Shown: positions 53,144 to 62,202, counted from the first letter of the stretch. The stretch: 64,000 bases of DNA from Sva-07 sp942492715 (GCA_942492715.1 CALOFW010000005.1:62001-126000), one strand, 5' to 3'. Notes: generated from the sequence alone by a model not told the origin. A program made the numbers and translations.

Positions 53144-55865
53144 CGGCTTCCACCAGCGCGAGCAGACCGATGCCGGCGACGGCGCAGACAGCGAGGTCGG
53201 CGCCGCTGAGCGGGTCGAGGTCGAGGAACTCGCTCAGTGGCGTGTAGAGCACGAGGAGCTGCAGCACGATCACGAGGCCGGCGATCCCGAGCATCAGCGG
53301 ATTCGTCCGCCAGCCGATCGTGCGAAGTGACTCGGTAGACGAGCGGGTCGCGAACGCCTGGCCCACCTGCATGAACGCCAACGTGGTGAACATCACGGTC
53401 TGCCACTGGTCGAGGTCGGCCGCGTAGTAGGCGAACCCGAGCCCGAGGGTGACGACGCCGATCACCGCGCCGATCCATGCCGTCCGGCGCCCGAGCCCGT
53501 TGGCCCAGAGCCCGTCCTCGGGCGAGTGTGGTGACCGCTGCATCACGGTCGTCTCGGCGGGCTCGACGCCCATCGACAGCCCGAGCAGGCCGTCGGTCAT
53601 CAGGTTCAGCCAGAGCAGCTGCAGCGGGAGGAAGGCGATCGCCGTGGTCGTGTCCGATCCGGCGACGAGGAACGGGATCGGCCAGCCGAGCATCACGATG
53701 ATCTTGCCGAAGTTGCCGGCAACGGCGAAGCTGACGAAACGGCGCAGGTTGTCGTAGATCACCCGGCCCTCTTCGACCGCAGCGACGATCGTGGCGAAGT
53801 TGTCGTCGCGCAGCACCATGTCGGCCGCTTCCTTCGACACGTCGGTGCCGGTGATGCCCATCGCCACACCGATGTCAGCGCGCTTGAGCGCCGGCGCGTC
53901 GTTGACGCCGTCGCCGGTCATCGCCACGACCTGGTGCTGCTGCTGCAGCGCCCCGACGATGCGCAGCTTGTGTTCGGGCGACACGCGAGCGAACACCGAC
54001 ACGTCGCGCACGGCCTCGGTGAACTCGGCGTCGTCGAGTCGGTCGAGGTCGGCGCCCACCAGCACCCGGTCGGAGTCGGTGATCCCGAGGTCGGTGGCGA
54101 TCGCGAGCGCCGTCAGCGGATGGTCGCCGGTGATCATCACCGGCCGGATGCCGGCATTGCGGCACACCGCGACGGAATCACGGACCTCGGGGCGGGGCGG
54201 ATCGATGATGCCCACGAGAGCCAGGAGGACGAGATCGGACTCCGGGTCGTCGTCCGGCGACGCCAACGGCCGGAAGGCGACACCGAGCACGCGCATGCCC
54301 GCCGCAGCGAGGGCGTCGTTCGCGTCGGTGATACGCCCACGCCATCGATCGTCGAAGTCGACTGCGGCGCCGTTGTCCCACACGGCGGTCGTCTGGTGGA
54401 GCAGCCCGTCGACGGCGCCCTTCACGAACGCGATGCGGACGTCCTGGGGCAACTCGTCGAGTTCGGCCACGGCGCCGGCGAGCGGTTCGTGGATCGTGCT
54501 CATGCGCTTGCGTGTCGAGTCGAACGGCAGCTCGTCGATGCGCCGAACTCGCGAGCGCAGCGATGCCACGTCGAGGCCGGCGTCGGCAGCCACCTGGAGC
54601 AGGGCGGTCTCCGTCGGGTCGCCGAGCCACCCTGTCGTGGCGTCGTCGCCCGTACCGCTCGTGTCGCTCGTGTCGGGGGCGCCGTCGTTGCAGAGCGCGC
54701 CGGCGACCAGGGCGATGTTCACCGCCCTGGGTGCCGCGCCGACCGTCTGCGCGATGACGGCGTCGTCGGCGTCGAAGCGGACCTCCTGGCCGGCCACGTC
54801 GAGAACGGTCACGGTCATCCGGTTCTGCGTGAGGGTTCCGGTCTTGTCGGAACAGATCACAGTGACCGACCCGAGTGTCTCGACCGCCGGGAGCTTGCGG
54901 ATCAACGCCTGGCGGCGCAGCATCCGCTGCGAGCCGATCGCCAACGTGAACGTCACGACGGCGGGGAGTCCCTCGGGGATCACCGCGACCGCCACGCTGA
55001 TCGCCGTGAGCACGAGGTCGGCGGCGGCCTCCCCCGAGATCGCCCCCATGACCACGACGGCGAGCGCGACGAGGACGCCGATGAGCGCCAGTTGTTTGCC
55101 GACACGATCGAGACGGCGCTGCAGCGGTGTCTGCTCCGATTCGACACCCTGCAGGAGCGAAGCGATCCGGCCGAGTTCGGTCCCCATGCCGGTGGCGACG
55201 ACGACGCCCTGGCCGCGTCCGGCGGCGACCTGGGTGCCCGAGTACGCCATGCAGAGCCGGTCGCCGAGCGCGAGTCCGTCCCGATCGATCGGCTCGACCT
55301 GCTTGTCGATCGGTTCGGATTCGCCGGTCAGCGTCGCCTCCTCGATCCGCAGACTCGCCTCCTCGACGAGGCGGAGATCCGCCGGGACCACCGTGCCGGC
55401 ATCGAGATGCACGATGTCGCCGGGTACCAGTTCCCCGACGGGAACCGAGGTGGTGCGTCCGGCCCTGGTGACCCGTGCCGACGGCACCGCCATGCGTCGG
55501 AGCGCGGCGATCGCCTGCTCGGCGCGGTACTCCTGGTAGAAGCCGAGCGCGGTGAACAGCACGACGATCGCCCCGATGGCGCCGGCCTCGAGGAACTTGC
55601 CGAGCGCGAGCGACAGCAGCGCGGCACCGATCAGGATCAGCACCATCACCGACGAGATCTGGCCCCAGACCAGTCTGAGGGGGCTCGTCCCGGCGGACTC
55701 CTGCAGCTCGTTGGGGCCGAACTCGGCGCGGCGCCGCTCGATCGCGGCATCGTCGAGGCCGTCCGTGGACGACCCGAGTTCGGCGAGCACCGTGTCGACC
55801 GACCGGCGGTGCCAGTCGGTCGTCGAGGCTGCGTCGAGGTCAGACGCCGCGACGGGCGCCGTCAC
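53097..55865 (-). CDS. P-type cation-transporting ATPase (P2 type, calcium-like)
   Basis: 922 residues. A P2-type ATPase, related to Ca2+ or Na+/K+ pumps. The actuator has ATLTGESEPIDK; the phosphorylation motif is ICSDKTGTLTQNRMTV; the hinge is AMTGDGVNDAPALKRADIG. It has about ten membrane segments with the N-terminal cation-ATPase domain (LGSSTDGLDDAAIERRRAEFG). M4 reads SVAVAVIPEGLPAVVT, with the P-E-G-L of Ca2+ pumps. The ion is not certain. The start GTG 55865 overlaps the htpX stop by four bases, so both are coupled. Confidence 0.92.
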   Translation of the reverse strand: MTAPVAASDLDAASTTDWHRRSVDTVLAELGSSTDGLDDAAIERRRAEFGPNELQESAGTSPLRLVWGQISSVMVLILIGAALLSLALGKFLEAGAIGAIVVLFTALGFYQEYRAEQAIAALRRMAVPSARVTRAGRTTSVPVGELVPGDIVHLDAGTVVPADLRLVEEASLRIEEATLTGESEPIDKQVEPIDRDGLALGDRLCMAYSGTQVAAGRGQGVVVATGMGTELGRIASLLQGVESEQTPLQRRLDRVGKQLALIGVLVALAVVVMGAISGEAAADLVLTAISVAVAVIPEGLPAVVTFTLAIGSQRMLRRQALIRKLPAVETLGSVTVICSDKTGTLTQNRMTVTVLDVAGQEVRFDADDAVIAQTVGAAPRAVNIALVAGALCNDGAPDTSDTSGTGDDATTGWLGDPTETALLQVAADAGLDVASLRSRVRRIDELPFDSTRKRMSTIHEPLAGAVAELDELPQDVRIAFVKGAVDGLLHQTTAVWDNGAAVDFDDRWRGRITDANDALAAAGMRVLGVAFRPLASPDDDPESDLVLLALVGIIDPPRPEVRDSVAVCRNAGIRPVMITGDHPLTALAIATDLGITDSDRVLVGADLDRLDDAEFTEAVRDVSVFARVSPEHKLRIVGALQQQHQVVAMTGDGVNDAPALKRADIGVAMGITGTDVSKEAADMVLRDDNFATIVAAVEEGRVIYDNLRRFVSFAVAGNFGKIIVMLGWPIPFLVAGSDTTTAIAFLPLQLLWLNLMTDGLLGLSMGVEPAETTVMQRSPHSPEDGLWANGLGRRTAWIGAVIGVVTLGLGFAYYAADLDQWQTVMFTTLAFMQVGQAFATRSSTESLRTIGWRTNPLMLGIAGLVIVLQLLVLYTPLSEFLDLDPLSGADLAVCAVAGIGLLALVEAVKAIHRSTSRRTSRG

Positions 55866-56728
55866 GCAGCGACCTGCGTGCGAGCGCCGAGGAGGCGGGC
55901 GATGCGCTCCTCCATCGGCGGGTGCGTCATGAAGAGCTTTGCGAAGTCGGCCTGCTTGCGCCCCGTGAGCGGGTTGACGATGTAGGCCGTGGCGTGGGCC
56001 GGGTCGACGTCCATCGGGATCTGCTTCGACGTGCGGTCGAGCTTTGCCAGCGCGCTGGCGAGCGGGCGTGGATCGCCGAGCAGTTCGGCACCGATGCGGT
56101 CGGCTTCGAATTCACGCGAGCGCGAGAGCGCCATCTGCATCAGACCGGCCGCCATCGGGGCGAGGATCGCGAGCAGCATCGTGACCGCAGGGTTCGGACC
56201 ATCGTCGTCACTGTTCCCTCCGAACATGCCGGCAAACAGCGCCAGGTTGGCGATCGCCGAGATCGCCGTCGCGACGGCGGCAGCGATCGAGCCGATCAGG
56301 ATGTCCTTGTTGCGGATGTGGGCGACCTCGTGAGCGACGACACCGCGAACCTCGCTGCGATCGAGCACCTGGAGCAGGCCGGCGGTGACACACACGACGG
56401 CGGTCTTCTCGTTGCGGCCGGTGGCGAACGCGTTCGGCTGCGGGTCGGGCGAGATGAACAGGCGCGGAGTGTGCATGTTCGCTCGGCGGGCGATGGTGGC
56501 GAGATCCTCACGCAACCAGTCGAGTTGGCCGGGAGCGACCTCGGTCGCGCGGGCGGCCTTGACGGCGAGCTTGTCGGACGACCAGTACGAGGCGCCGACG
56601 ATGCCGAGGCCGAACAGCAGGCCGATGACGAGGCCGGTCGTGCCGCCGAGCAGCGTGCCGACCAGCACCATGAATCCGGCGAGGCCGGAGAGCAGGACGA
56701 CGGTCTTGAGGGTGTTGGAGGTGTGCAT
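55862..56728 (-). CDS. htpX: Membrane metalloprotease HtpX
   Basis: 288 residues. HtpX degrades misfolded membrane proteins. Two N-terminal helices (LKTVVLLSGLAGFMVLVG and TTGLVIGLLFGLGIVGASY), the zinc motif HEVAH near residue 137, more helices, and the third ligand region SRSREFEADRIGAELL. The C-terminus MTHPPMEERIARLLG is family-typical. ATG 56728 was preferred over an in-frame TTG at 56734, since a GAAAG sequence lies 7 bases before it. Coupled to the P-type ATPase, giving a membrane-stress pair. An AT-rich GATCGA/TCGATC inverted pair is upstream at 56880-56897. Confidence 0.93.
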   Translation of the reverse strand: MHTSNTLKTVVLLSGLAGFMVLVGTLLGGTTGLVIGLLFGLGIVGASYWSSDKLAVKAARATEVAPGQLDWLREDLATIARRANMHTPRLFISPDPQPNAFATGRNEKTAVVCVTAGLLQVLDRSEVRGVVAHEVAHIRNKDILIGSIAAAVATAISAIANLALFAGMFGGNSDDDGPNPAVTMLLAILAPMAAGLMQMALSRSREFEADRIGAELLGDPRPLASALAKLDRTSKQIPMDVDPAHATAYIVNPLTGRKQADFAKLFMTHPPMEERIARLLGARTQVAA

Positions 56729-56879
56729 CTTCAACTTTCAGCAAACGGTGGATGGTTCGCCGAAGGTCTCTCCGCCGACCCGTCGCCGGGAAGGCTGGCC
56801 CCGCCGACCTCGTCCCGATCGGGTCGGGAGTCGGTGTGTTGACGACGGACCTCGAGGGATACTCCCCTTCAGTTCTGGT

Positions 56880-56897
56880 GATCGAAATCTATCGATC
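56880..56897. promoter_or_regulatory. AT-rich inverted pair in the htpX upstream gap
   Basis: GATCGA-AATCTA-TCGATC, 6-base arms with 6-base spacer, in a 197-base gap between the nitrobindin stop and htpX. It may be an operator or the end of the nitrobindin transcript. Nothing else was seen in this gap. Confidence 0.3.
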
Positions 56898-56925
56898 GCT
56901 GGGAGCAACCCGACACCATCGCTCC

Positions 56926-57408
56926 CTATTCCCTGCGGAGGGTGGCGCTCAGGTGGTGCTGCAGGGGTTGGCCGACGGCGGCCATGCGGAACGTGTAGTG
57001 GAGCTGGTCACCGGTCACCGAGATCGTGCGTTCGGTGATCGTGACCTCCTTGGCCGTCGAGGTGGCGTTGATCGAGGTCGAACGTGCATCGATCACGAGG
57101 GGCACGTCGCCGCCGACCACGGCGCCCTCGTAGATCTCGGCGAGGCCGGTCGGCTGGGCCATCACGATCTCGATGCTGCCGGGCAGCGGCACGCGCAGGT
57201 AACCGGTCTCGGCGTGCATCGGTGCGCCGGTGTCGGGATGCCTGGTTCGCTGGGTGTAGGCCACGAACGGCTTGCCGACGTGGGTGAACGTGATCGACTC
57301 GACGTACTCGAACGGCTCGATGGTCGGGTACTCGCCGGAGCCCGACCCCACCCAGGTTCCGAGCAGCGGTGCCAACACGACGACATCGGGATGCAGGTCT
57401 GGTTCCAT
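56926..57408 (-). CDS. Nitrobindin-like haem-binding beta-barrel (FABP-like)
   Basis: 160 residues. The signature GTWVGSGSGEYPTIEPFEYVE opens the barrel in two steps (GTWVGSGSGEYPTI and EPFEYVES), with YTQRT, ETGYLRVP and the closing QHHLSATLRRE carrying the proximal His. Nitrobindins bind ferric haem and react with nitric oxide or peroxynitrite. ATG 57408 has TACGGT 6 bases upstream. It is divergent from nudC. Confidence 0.9.
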   Translation of the reverse strand: MEPDLHPDVVVLAPLLGTWVGSGSGEYPTIEPFEYVESITFTHVGKPFVAYTQRTRHPDTGAPMHAETGYLRVPLPGSIEIVMAQPTGLAEIYEGAVVGGDVPLVIDARSTSINATSTAKEVTITERTISVTGDQLHYTFRMAAVGQPLQHHLSATLRRE

Positions 57409-57414
57409 TCCGTC

Positions 57415-57420
57415 ACCGTA
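57415..57420 (-). promoter_or_regulatory. -10 hexamer of the nitrobindin gene
   Basis: TACGGT on the minus strand, 6 bases before ATG 57408. Confidence 0.5.
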
Positions 57421-57458
57421 GGAGAGCAGCGGTGGACCGCGTGCTACGCATGCATCCG

Positions 57459-58268
57459 ATGAACTCGCTTCCCAACTCGGCCGATCTGTACGCCGCACTC
57501 AACACCGAGCCGGGCGACCACGCGGGCGGCCACCGCTACATCCACGTGATCGGTACGTCGGTGTTCGTCGACACCGAGCTCGCCGACGACACTTGGGAAC
57601 GCCACGTGGTCGGCATCGTCGAGGGCGACGCGTGGTGGGCCGTCGACGTCCCCGCGGACGCCGAAGACCCGTCGTACGGCTCCGCGCTCGACCTGTTCAG
57701 CTACTTCGGCCGCGCGGCGCAGAGCGAGTGGATGGCGGCCGGTCGCGCCGTGCAGATCGTCGAATGGGCGCGCACCCACCGGTTCTGCGGACGCTGTGCC
57801 ACACCGACCGAACCATCGAGCGGCGAGCGCGGCATGAAGTGCCCGGCGTGTGGATTGATCGCCTATCCGCGCCTGGCTCCGGCGATGATCGTGCTGGTCA
57901 CCCGCGGCGAGCCGGGACCGGACCAGGAAGCGTTGCTGGCCCGCGGCGTCAACTTCCCGATGCCGATGTACTCGTGCCTCGCCGGCTTCGTCGAGCCCGG
58001 CGAGGACCTCGAAGGTGCCGTCGTGCGCGAGGTCGCCGAAGAGGTCGGTGTCCGCGTGACCAACGTGTCGTATCGCGCCAGCCAGCCCTGGCCGTTCCCG
58101 CACAGCCTGATGATCGGGTTCCGCGCCGAGTACCTGAGCGGGGACCTCGTCCTCGACCAAACCGAGATCGCCGACGCGAACTGGTATCGCCGCGATGCGC
58201 TGCCCACGATCCCGCCCGGGATCTCGGTCGCCCGCCGCCTGATCGACGAGTGGCTCCACGACACCTGA
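57459..58268 (+). CDS. nudC: NAD(+)/NADH diphosphatase (RNA decapping) NudC
   Basis: 269 residues. NudC cleaves NADH and removes NAD caps from RNA. It has the zinc ribbon (FCGRCATP...MKCPACGLIAYP), the Nudix box GFVEPGEDLEGAVVREVAEEVG and the NudC-specific SQPWPFPHSLMIGF. The N-terminal 120 residues are the usual regulatory domain. ATG 57459 is preferred to ATG 57450 because a TACGCA hexamer lies 8 bases upstream and overlaps 57450; confidence in this choice is moderate. Followed by a hairpin and then a thiolase with its own promoter. Confidence 0.93.
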   Translation: MNSLPNSADLYAALNTEPGDHAGGHRYIHVIGTSVFVDTELADDTWERHVVGIVEGDAWWAVDVPADAEDPSYGSALDLFSYFGRAAQSEWMAAGRAVQIVEWARTHRFCGRCATPTEPSSGERGMKCPACGLIAYPRLAPAMIVLVTRGEPGPDQEALLARGVNFPMPMYSCLAGFVEPGEDLEGAVVREVAEEVGVRVTNVSYRASQPWPFPHSLMIGFRAEYLSGDLVLDQTEIADANWYRRDALPTIPPGISVARRLIDEWLHDT

Positions 58269-58285
58269 GCCCCGGATCCCTCCGG

Positions 58286-58327
58286 GCGATGAGCGAACTC
58301 CCCGGATGGCCGGGTCTGGCTCATCGC
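58286..58327. terminator. Two-part hairpin between nudC and the thiolase
   Basis: Outer arms GCGATGAGC/GCTCATCGC and inner CCCGG-ATGG-CCGGG, 17 bases after the nudC stop. No T-run. It may end nudC transcription. Confidence 0.55.
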
Positions 58328-58357
58328 TCGGGCTGAATCGGGGGAGGCGCGACCTTC

Positions 58358-58363
58358 TACAGT
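58358..58363 (+). promoter_or_regulatory. -10 hexamer of the thiolase (leaderless)
   Basis: TACAGT ends exactly 7 bases before ATG 58371. Confidence 0.6.
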
Positions 58364-58370
58364 CGGCGAC

Positions 58371-59555
58371 ATGAGCAGCTCAGATGTCGTGATCGTCGAT
58401 GCCGTCCGCACCCCGATCGGCAAGCGCAACGGTGGCCTGTCCACCCTCCACCCCGCCGAAACCCTCGCTCGAGTGCAACGGGCGATCGTCGACCGCAACG
58501 ACGTGGACCCCACCGAGGTCGGCCAGGTCGTCACCGGCTGCGTCAGCCAGGTCGGCGAGCAGGCGTTCAACATCGGTCGTACCGCGTGGCTGTCGGCGGG
58601 ACTCCCGCTCAGCGTCGCCAACACCACCGTCGACACCCAGTGCGGCTCCAGCCAGCAGGCCACCAACCTCGCGTCGTCACTCGTCGGCTCCGGCGCGGTC
58701 GACATGGCCCTCGCATGCGGCGTCGAGGCGATGAGCCGGGTGCCGATCGGAGCGTCGGGCAACAAGGCGCTCGGGCTCGGCGTCCCGATCCCGCGGACCT
58801 ACTTCGAACAGTACGAGATGACCTCGCAGTTCGAGGGCGCCGAGCGCATCGCCGACAAGTGGGGCGTCACCCGCGACGACACCGACGCGTTCGGGTTCGC
58901 GTCCCAGCAACGGGCCGCACAGGCCTGGGCGGAGGATCGCTTCTCGGGCCAGTACATCACCATCGAGGCCCCCGACCTCGACGAGGAGGGCAACCCCACC
59001 GGCACCACCCACACCGTCGCCCGCGACGAGGGCTTGCGCGAGACCACGCTGGAGAAGCTCGCCACGTTGAAGCCCGTCGCCCGCGAGAACGGCGTACACA
59101 CCGCCGGCAACTCCTCGCAGATCTCCGACGGATCCGCTGCGGTCCTGCTGGCCACCGAGGCCAAGGCCACCGAACTCGGTCTGAGGCCTCGTGCCCGCGT
59201 CGTCGACACCTGCCTGGTGGGCACCGATCCGGTGTTGATGCTCACCGGCCCGATGGACGCCACGCAGCATCTGCTGAAGCGCACCGGGCTGTCGATCGAC
59301 GACATCGACGTGTTCGAGATCAACGAGGCATTCGCCTCCGTCGTGCTCGCCTGGGCGAAGGAGGTCGGCGCCGACCTCGACAAGACCAACCCCAACGGCG
59401 GGGCGATCGCCCTCGGCCACCCGCTCGGCGCGACCGGCGCGTTCCTGATGACCAAGGCGCTGTACGAGCTCGAGCGCACCGGCGGCCGCTACGCCCTGAT
59501 CTCGATGTGCTGCGGCGGCGGCCTCGGCACCGGCACGATCATCGAACGCCTCTGA
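58371..59555 (+). CDS. Acetyl-CoA acetyltransferase / 3-ketoacyl-CoA thiolase
   Basis: 394 residues. It cleaves 3-ketoacyl-CoA or condenses two acetyl-CoA. The nucleophile is Cys91 in TQCGSSQQAT, with NEAFA, His350 in GGAIALGHPLGATGA, and the acid/base Cys near 380-381 in MCCGGGLGTG. The length is normal for thiolase II. Substrate chain length is not fixed, and it could be a steroid FadA-type thiolase as CGSS is common there. The gene is flanked by hairpins on both sides, and is transcribed on its own. Confidence 0.93.
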   Translation: MSSSDVVIVDAVRTPIGKRNGGLSTLHPAETLARVQRAIVDRNDVDPTEVGQVVTGCVSQVGEQAFNIGRTAWLSAGLPLSVANTTVDTQCGSSQQATNLASSLVGSGAVDMALACGVEAMSRVPIGASGNKALGLGVPIPRTYFEQYEMTSQFEGAERIADKWGVTRDDTDAFGFASQQRAAQAWAEDRFSGQYITIEAPDLDEEGNPTGTTHTVARDEGLRETTLEKLATLKPVARENGVHTAGNSSQISDGSAAVLLATEAKATELGLRPRARVVDTCLVGTDPVLMLTGPMDATQHLLKRTGLSIDDIDVFEINEAFASVVLAWAKEVGADLDKTNPNGGAIALGHPLGATGAFLMTKALYELERTGGRYALISMCCGGGLGTGTIIERL

Positions 59556-59560
59556 GTCGA

Positions 59561-59612
59561 CGTTTGCGCACGGATTCAGGTGGCCCACCCCACCCGAATC
59601 CTCACGCAGACG
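59561..59612. repeat. 52-bp hairpin repeat, copy 2
   Basis: Starts CGTTTGCG and ends GCAGACG, with GGATTCAGGTGG pairing with CCACCCGAATCC by G-U-tolerant pairing. It is the same length as the copy at 31818. It lies 5 bases after the thiolase stop and upstream of the nuclease gene. Confidence 0.7.
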
Positions 59613-59656
59613 TTCAGGGCGGACGGCGCGACGCGTGAGGGCGGTAGAACCCTCAC

Positions 59657-60160
59657 GTGCGCTTCGCTGCGACGGTGATCGGTGCCGGTGTCTTCGGCAT
59701 CGCCGGCTGCACCGGTGGCACCACTCCACCCGCTGACGGTCTCGCGACCGTCACCGAGGTGGTCGACGGTGACACGATCGACGTCGCATTCGGCGACACC
59801 CTCGAGCGCATCCGGCTGATCGGCATCGACACCCCGGAGACCAAGAAGCCGAACTCACCCGTCGAGTGCTACGGGCCCGAGGCGAGCACGTTCACCGAGT
59901 CGCTCCTCCCGCCCGGCACACGGGTACGGGTCGACCGCGACGTGGTCGGCCGCGACGACTACGGACGCCTGCTGGGCTACGTCTACATACTCCACTCCGA
60001 CGGCACCGCGGCACTGTTCGTCAACGACGAGATCATCCGCCGGGGGTACGCCACTCCGCTCACGATCGCACCCAACAACACGTTCGCCCGGCACTTCGCC
60101 GAGGCCGCGAGAGCAGCGGAGGCCGCCGACCTCGGGCTGTGGGCGGCCTGCTCGCCGTGA
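59657..60160 (+). CDS. Secreted thermonuclease-like (SNase) lipoprotein
   Basis: 167 residues. The N-terminus (MRFAATVIGAGVFGIAGC) is a lipoprotein signal with Cys 18, so it is on the outer face of the membrane. The SNase core has VTEVVDGDTIDV, ERIRLIGIDTPETKKP and RDVVGRDDYGRLLGYVY, with the catalytic Arg, Glu and Asp positions present. It would cut extracellular DNA or RNA. The start is GTG 59657; a TAGAAC hexamer lies 6 bases upstream but lacks the last T. Confidence 0.88.
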   Translation: MRFAATVIGAGVFGIAGCTGGTTPPADGLATVTEVVDGDTIDVAFGDTLERIRLIGIDTPETKKPNSPVECYGPEASTFTESLLPPGTRVRVDRDVVGRDDYGRLLGYVYILHSDGTAALFVNDEIIRRGYATPLTIAPNNTFARHFAEAARAAEAADLGLWAACSP

Positions 60161-60177
60161 GCTCCGTCTCAGTCCGG

Positions 60178-60183
60178 TAGCGT
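60178..60183 (+). promoter_or_regulatory. -10 hexamer of the YdjC-type gene (leaderless)
   Basis: TAGCGT ends exactly 7 bases before GTG 60191. Confidence 0.6.
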
Positions 60184-60190
60184 CGCCGCG

Positions 60191-61033
60191 GTGACCGCCG
60201 AGATCGCACTCGCCGAACGCCTCGGGCATCGCCCCGACGAGCGTCTCGTGATCCTCTCGTGCGACGACCTCGGGTCGTGTCACGCCGCCAACGTCGGTGT
60301 GTTCCGCGCCCTCCACGACGGTGCCGCCACGTGCGCGTCGATCATGGTCCCCGCGCCGTGGGCGTCATACGCCGCACGCATGGCGATGCCGAGCGACGAC
60401 ATCGGTGTCCACCTCACCCTCAACGCCGAGCACGAGTGCTACCGCTGGGGCCCGATCACCCACGCACCGTCGCTGCAGTCTGGTGAGGGCGGCTTCCCTC
60501 GGACCCTGGAGGATCTCTGGGAGCACGCCGACCACGCCGAGGTCTTGCGCGAGCTGCGCGCTCAGATCGAGCGGGCGATCGCCTGGGGACTGGACATCAC
60601 CCACCTCGCCCCCCACCTCACGGCGATCACGCTGCGACCCGAGTTCTTCGACGTCTACCTCGAACTCGCCGTCGAGTTCGCGCTGCCGATCCGCCTGCCC
60701 TCCACGATCTCCGCCGACCAGGCAGGCTTTCCGTTCCGCCGCCTCGCCGCAGAGGAGGGCGTGGTGTTCCCCGACCACTTCGACCACGACTGGCGTGCCG
60801 GCAGCGCCGAACGCGTCTTCGCCGCAATCGACGGCCTGCGGCCGGGCGTCACCGAGATCCACGTCCAGCCGGCGATCGACACGCCAGAGGTGCAAGCGCT
60901 GGGCGAGTACACCCAGGGTTGGATCGACGATCTCGCCCTGGTGACCGGCGACGATCTCCGCGGGCGCCTCGAGGCGAGCGGTGCGACGCTCATCGGCTAC
61001 CGCGAACTCCGCGACGCGATGCGAGCCGGCTGA
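60191..61033 (+). CDS. YdjC/ChbG-family carbohydrate deacetylase
   Basis: 280 residues of the YdjC-like fold related to ChbG, which deacetylates chito-oligosaccharides. Blocks: ERLVILSCDDLGSCHAANVG (metal-binding Asp pair), DDIGVHLTLNAEHE (His), ITHLAPHLTAI (His) and TEIHVQPAIDTPE. No signal peptide, so cytoplasmic. The DDLG...GVHLTL...H set fits the metal site. The natural sugar is not known. The GTG start is set by the -10 hexamer. Confidence 0.87.
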   Translation: MTAEIALAERLGHRPDERLVILSCDDLGSCHAANVGVFRALHDGAATCASIMVPAPWASYAARMAMPSDDIGVHLTLNAEHECYRWGPITHAPSLQSGEGGFPRTLEDLWEHADHAEVLRELRAQIERAIAWGLDITHLAPHLTAITLRPEFFDVYLELAVEFALPIRLPSTISADQAGFPFRRLAAEEGVVFPDHFDHDWRAGSAERVFAAIDGLRPGVTEIHVQPAIDTPEVQALGEYTQGWIDDLALVTGDDLRGRLEASGATLIGYRELRDAMRAG

Positions 61034-61047
61034 CTCAGCGCAGGCAC

Positions 61048-61284
61048 TCAGGGCTGAGCGACGAGGGCGGCGATGGCGGTCGACGCCGCGCCGGACTTCA
61101 GTTCGTCGAGCACGGTACCGGTGTGACCCGATGCCTTGAGGACCCCGCGCATGTACGCAACGGTCGGATCGAAGCCGTCGGCGGCGGCATCGACGAGCGG
61201 GACCGTGATCACGACATCGGCATCGTCGGGACCGTCGACGCGTTCGTCCTTCTTCGCCACGACCACGCGGTACTGCACGCTCAC
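61048..61284 (-). CDS. Small hypothetical protein coupled to mca
   Basis: 78 residues. It begins MSVQYRVVVAKKDERVDGPD, then a mixed strand/helix pattern (DADVVITVPLVDAA; YMRGVLKASG), and ends with an Ala-rich helix. I do not recognise it, though small proteins of this kind are found next to mca in related actinobacteria. The ATG overlaps the mca stop by four bases, so it is translated after mca. A mycothiol-related role is only an inference from place. Confidence 0.7.
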   Translation of the reverse strand: MSVQYRVVVAKKDERVDGPDDADVVITVPLVDAAADGFDPTVAYMRGVLKASGHTGTVLDELKSGAASTAIAALVAQP

Positions 61285-62189
61285 TGGGCCACCCGCTCAC
61301 GGACACCGGCGAACAGGTCGCGTTCGCCGTCGTCGGCCGGGATCGATCCGACGAGCGATCGGGCGAGGATCCAGTCCTCCCACGGGTAGGCCTCGGTCAG
61401 CTGGTCGTCGTCGGCACCGAACCACCACGGCGCGTTCGGATCGACCTGCGTGGCGTGCGCTCGCAGCGATCCGGTCCGGGCGTACATGTAGCCGGTGATG
61501 TCGATGCGGGTCGTGATCCGATGATCCTGGCTGGGCCGGTCGAGCCACTCCTGCTCGAACGGCGACTCGCCCTTCAGCCGCAGCATCATCTCGTGGATCG
61601 CCAGGATGCGGGCCTTGGACCACACCGAGTAGTAGAGCTTCGAGGGAGCGAACGGCTCGCCGAGGTCCGGGTACCAGTCGGGGTCGCCCGCCCGCTCGAA
61701 CGCGAGCACCGAGATGTCGTGGACGCGCAGGTGGTCGGGATGCGGGTAGCCGGCCTGGTCGTCGCCGTAGGTGATGATCACCTGGGGTCGCTCCCGCCGG
61801 ATCAGCGCCACGAGGCGGCCGGTCGCTTCGTCGATGTCGGCCTGGTGGAAGCAGTCGGGATGGTTGTTCGGATCGGTGTCGGCCATGCCGGAGTCGCGGT
61901 AGCCGAGCATCTCCACGACGTCGAAGCCGATGACCTCGGCGGACGCCGCGAGTTCGGAGGCTCGCATCGAGGCGACGAGTTCGCGCTCCTGCTCGGGTGT
62001 GAGGCCGTGGAACGCCTGGCCCTCCTCGCGCAGCGACGGGTTCTGGAGGTCGCCCTCCTCACCGCCGGTGCAGCACACGAGCACGGTGTGGACGCCCTCG
62101 TCGTGGTAGCGCGCCAGCGTCGGGGCGCCCTTGGACGCCTCGTCGTCGGGATGGGCGTGAACGGTCATCAACGTCAGGCGCTCGGTCAC
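61281..62189 (-). CDS. mca: Mycothiol S-conjugate amidase
   Basis: 302 residues. Mca cleaves mycothiol S-conjugates so that mercapturic acids can leave the cell. The zinc motif HAHPDDEASKG is at residues 11-21, and GYPHPDHLRVHDISV carries the second zinc His. CTGGEEGDLQNP and the GYRDSGMADTDPNNHPDCF region are typical of Mca rather than MshB. GTG 62189 is set by TAGCCT exactly 7 bases upstream. Its presence implies mycothiol in this organism. Confidence 0.93.
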   Translation of the reverse strand: MTERLTLMTVHAHPDDEASKGAPTLARYHDEGVHTVLVCCTGGEEGDLQNPSLREEGQAFHGLTPEQERELVASMRASELAASAEVIGFDVVEMLGYRDSGMADTDPNNHPDCFHQADIDEATGRLVALIRRERPQVIITYGDDQAGYPHPDHLRVHDISVLAFERAGDPDWYPDLGEPFAPSKLYYSVWSKARILAIHEMMLRLKGESPFEQEWLDRPSQDHRITTRIDITGYMYARTGSLRAHATQVDPNAPWWFGADDDQLTEAYPWEDWILARSLVGSIPADDGERDLFAGVRERVAQ

Positions 62190-62196
62190 CCGGGGC

Positions 62197-62202
62197 AGGC
62201 TA
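62197..62202 (-). promoter_or_regulatory. -10 hexamer of mca (leaderless)
   Basis: TAGCCT on the minus strand, exactly 7 bases before GTG 62189. Confidence 0.6.
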
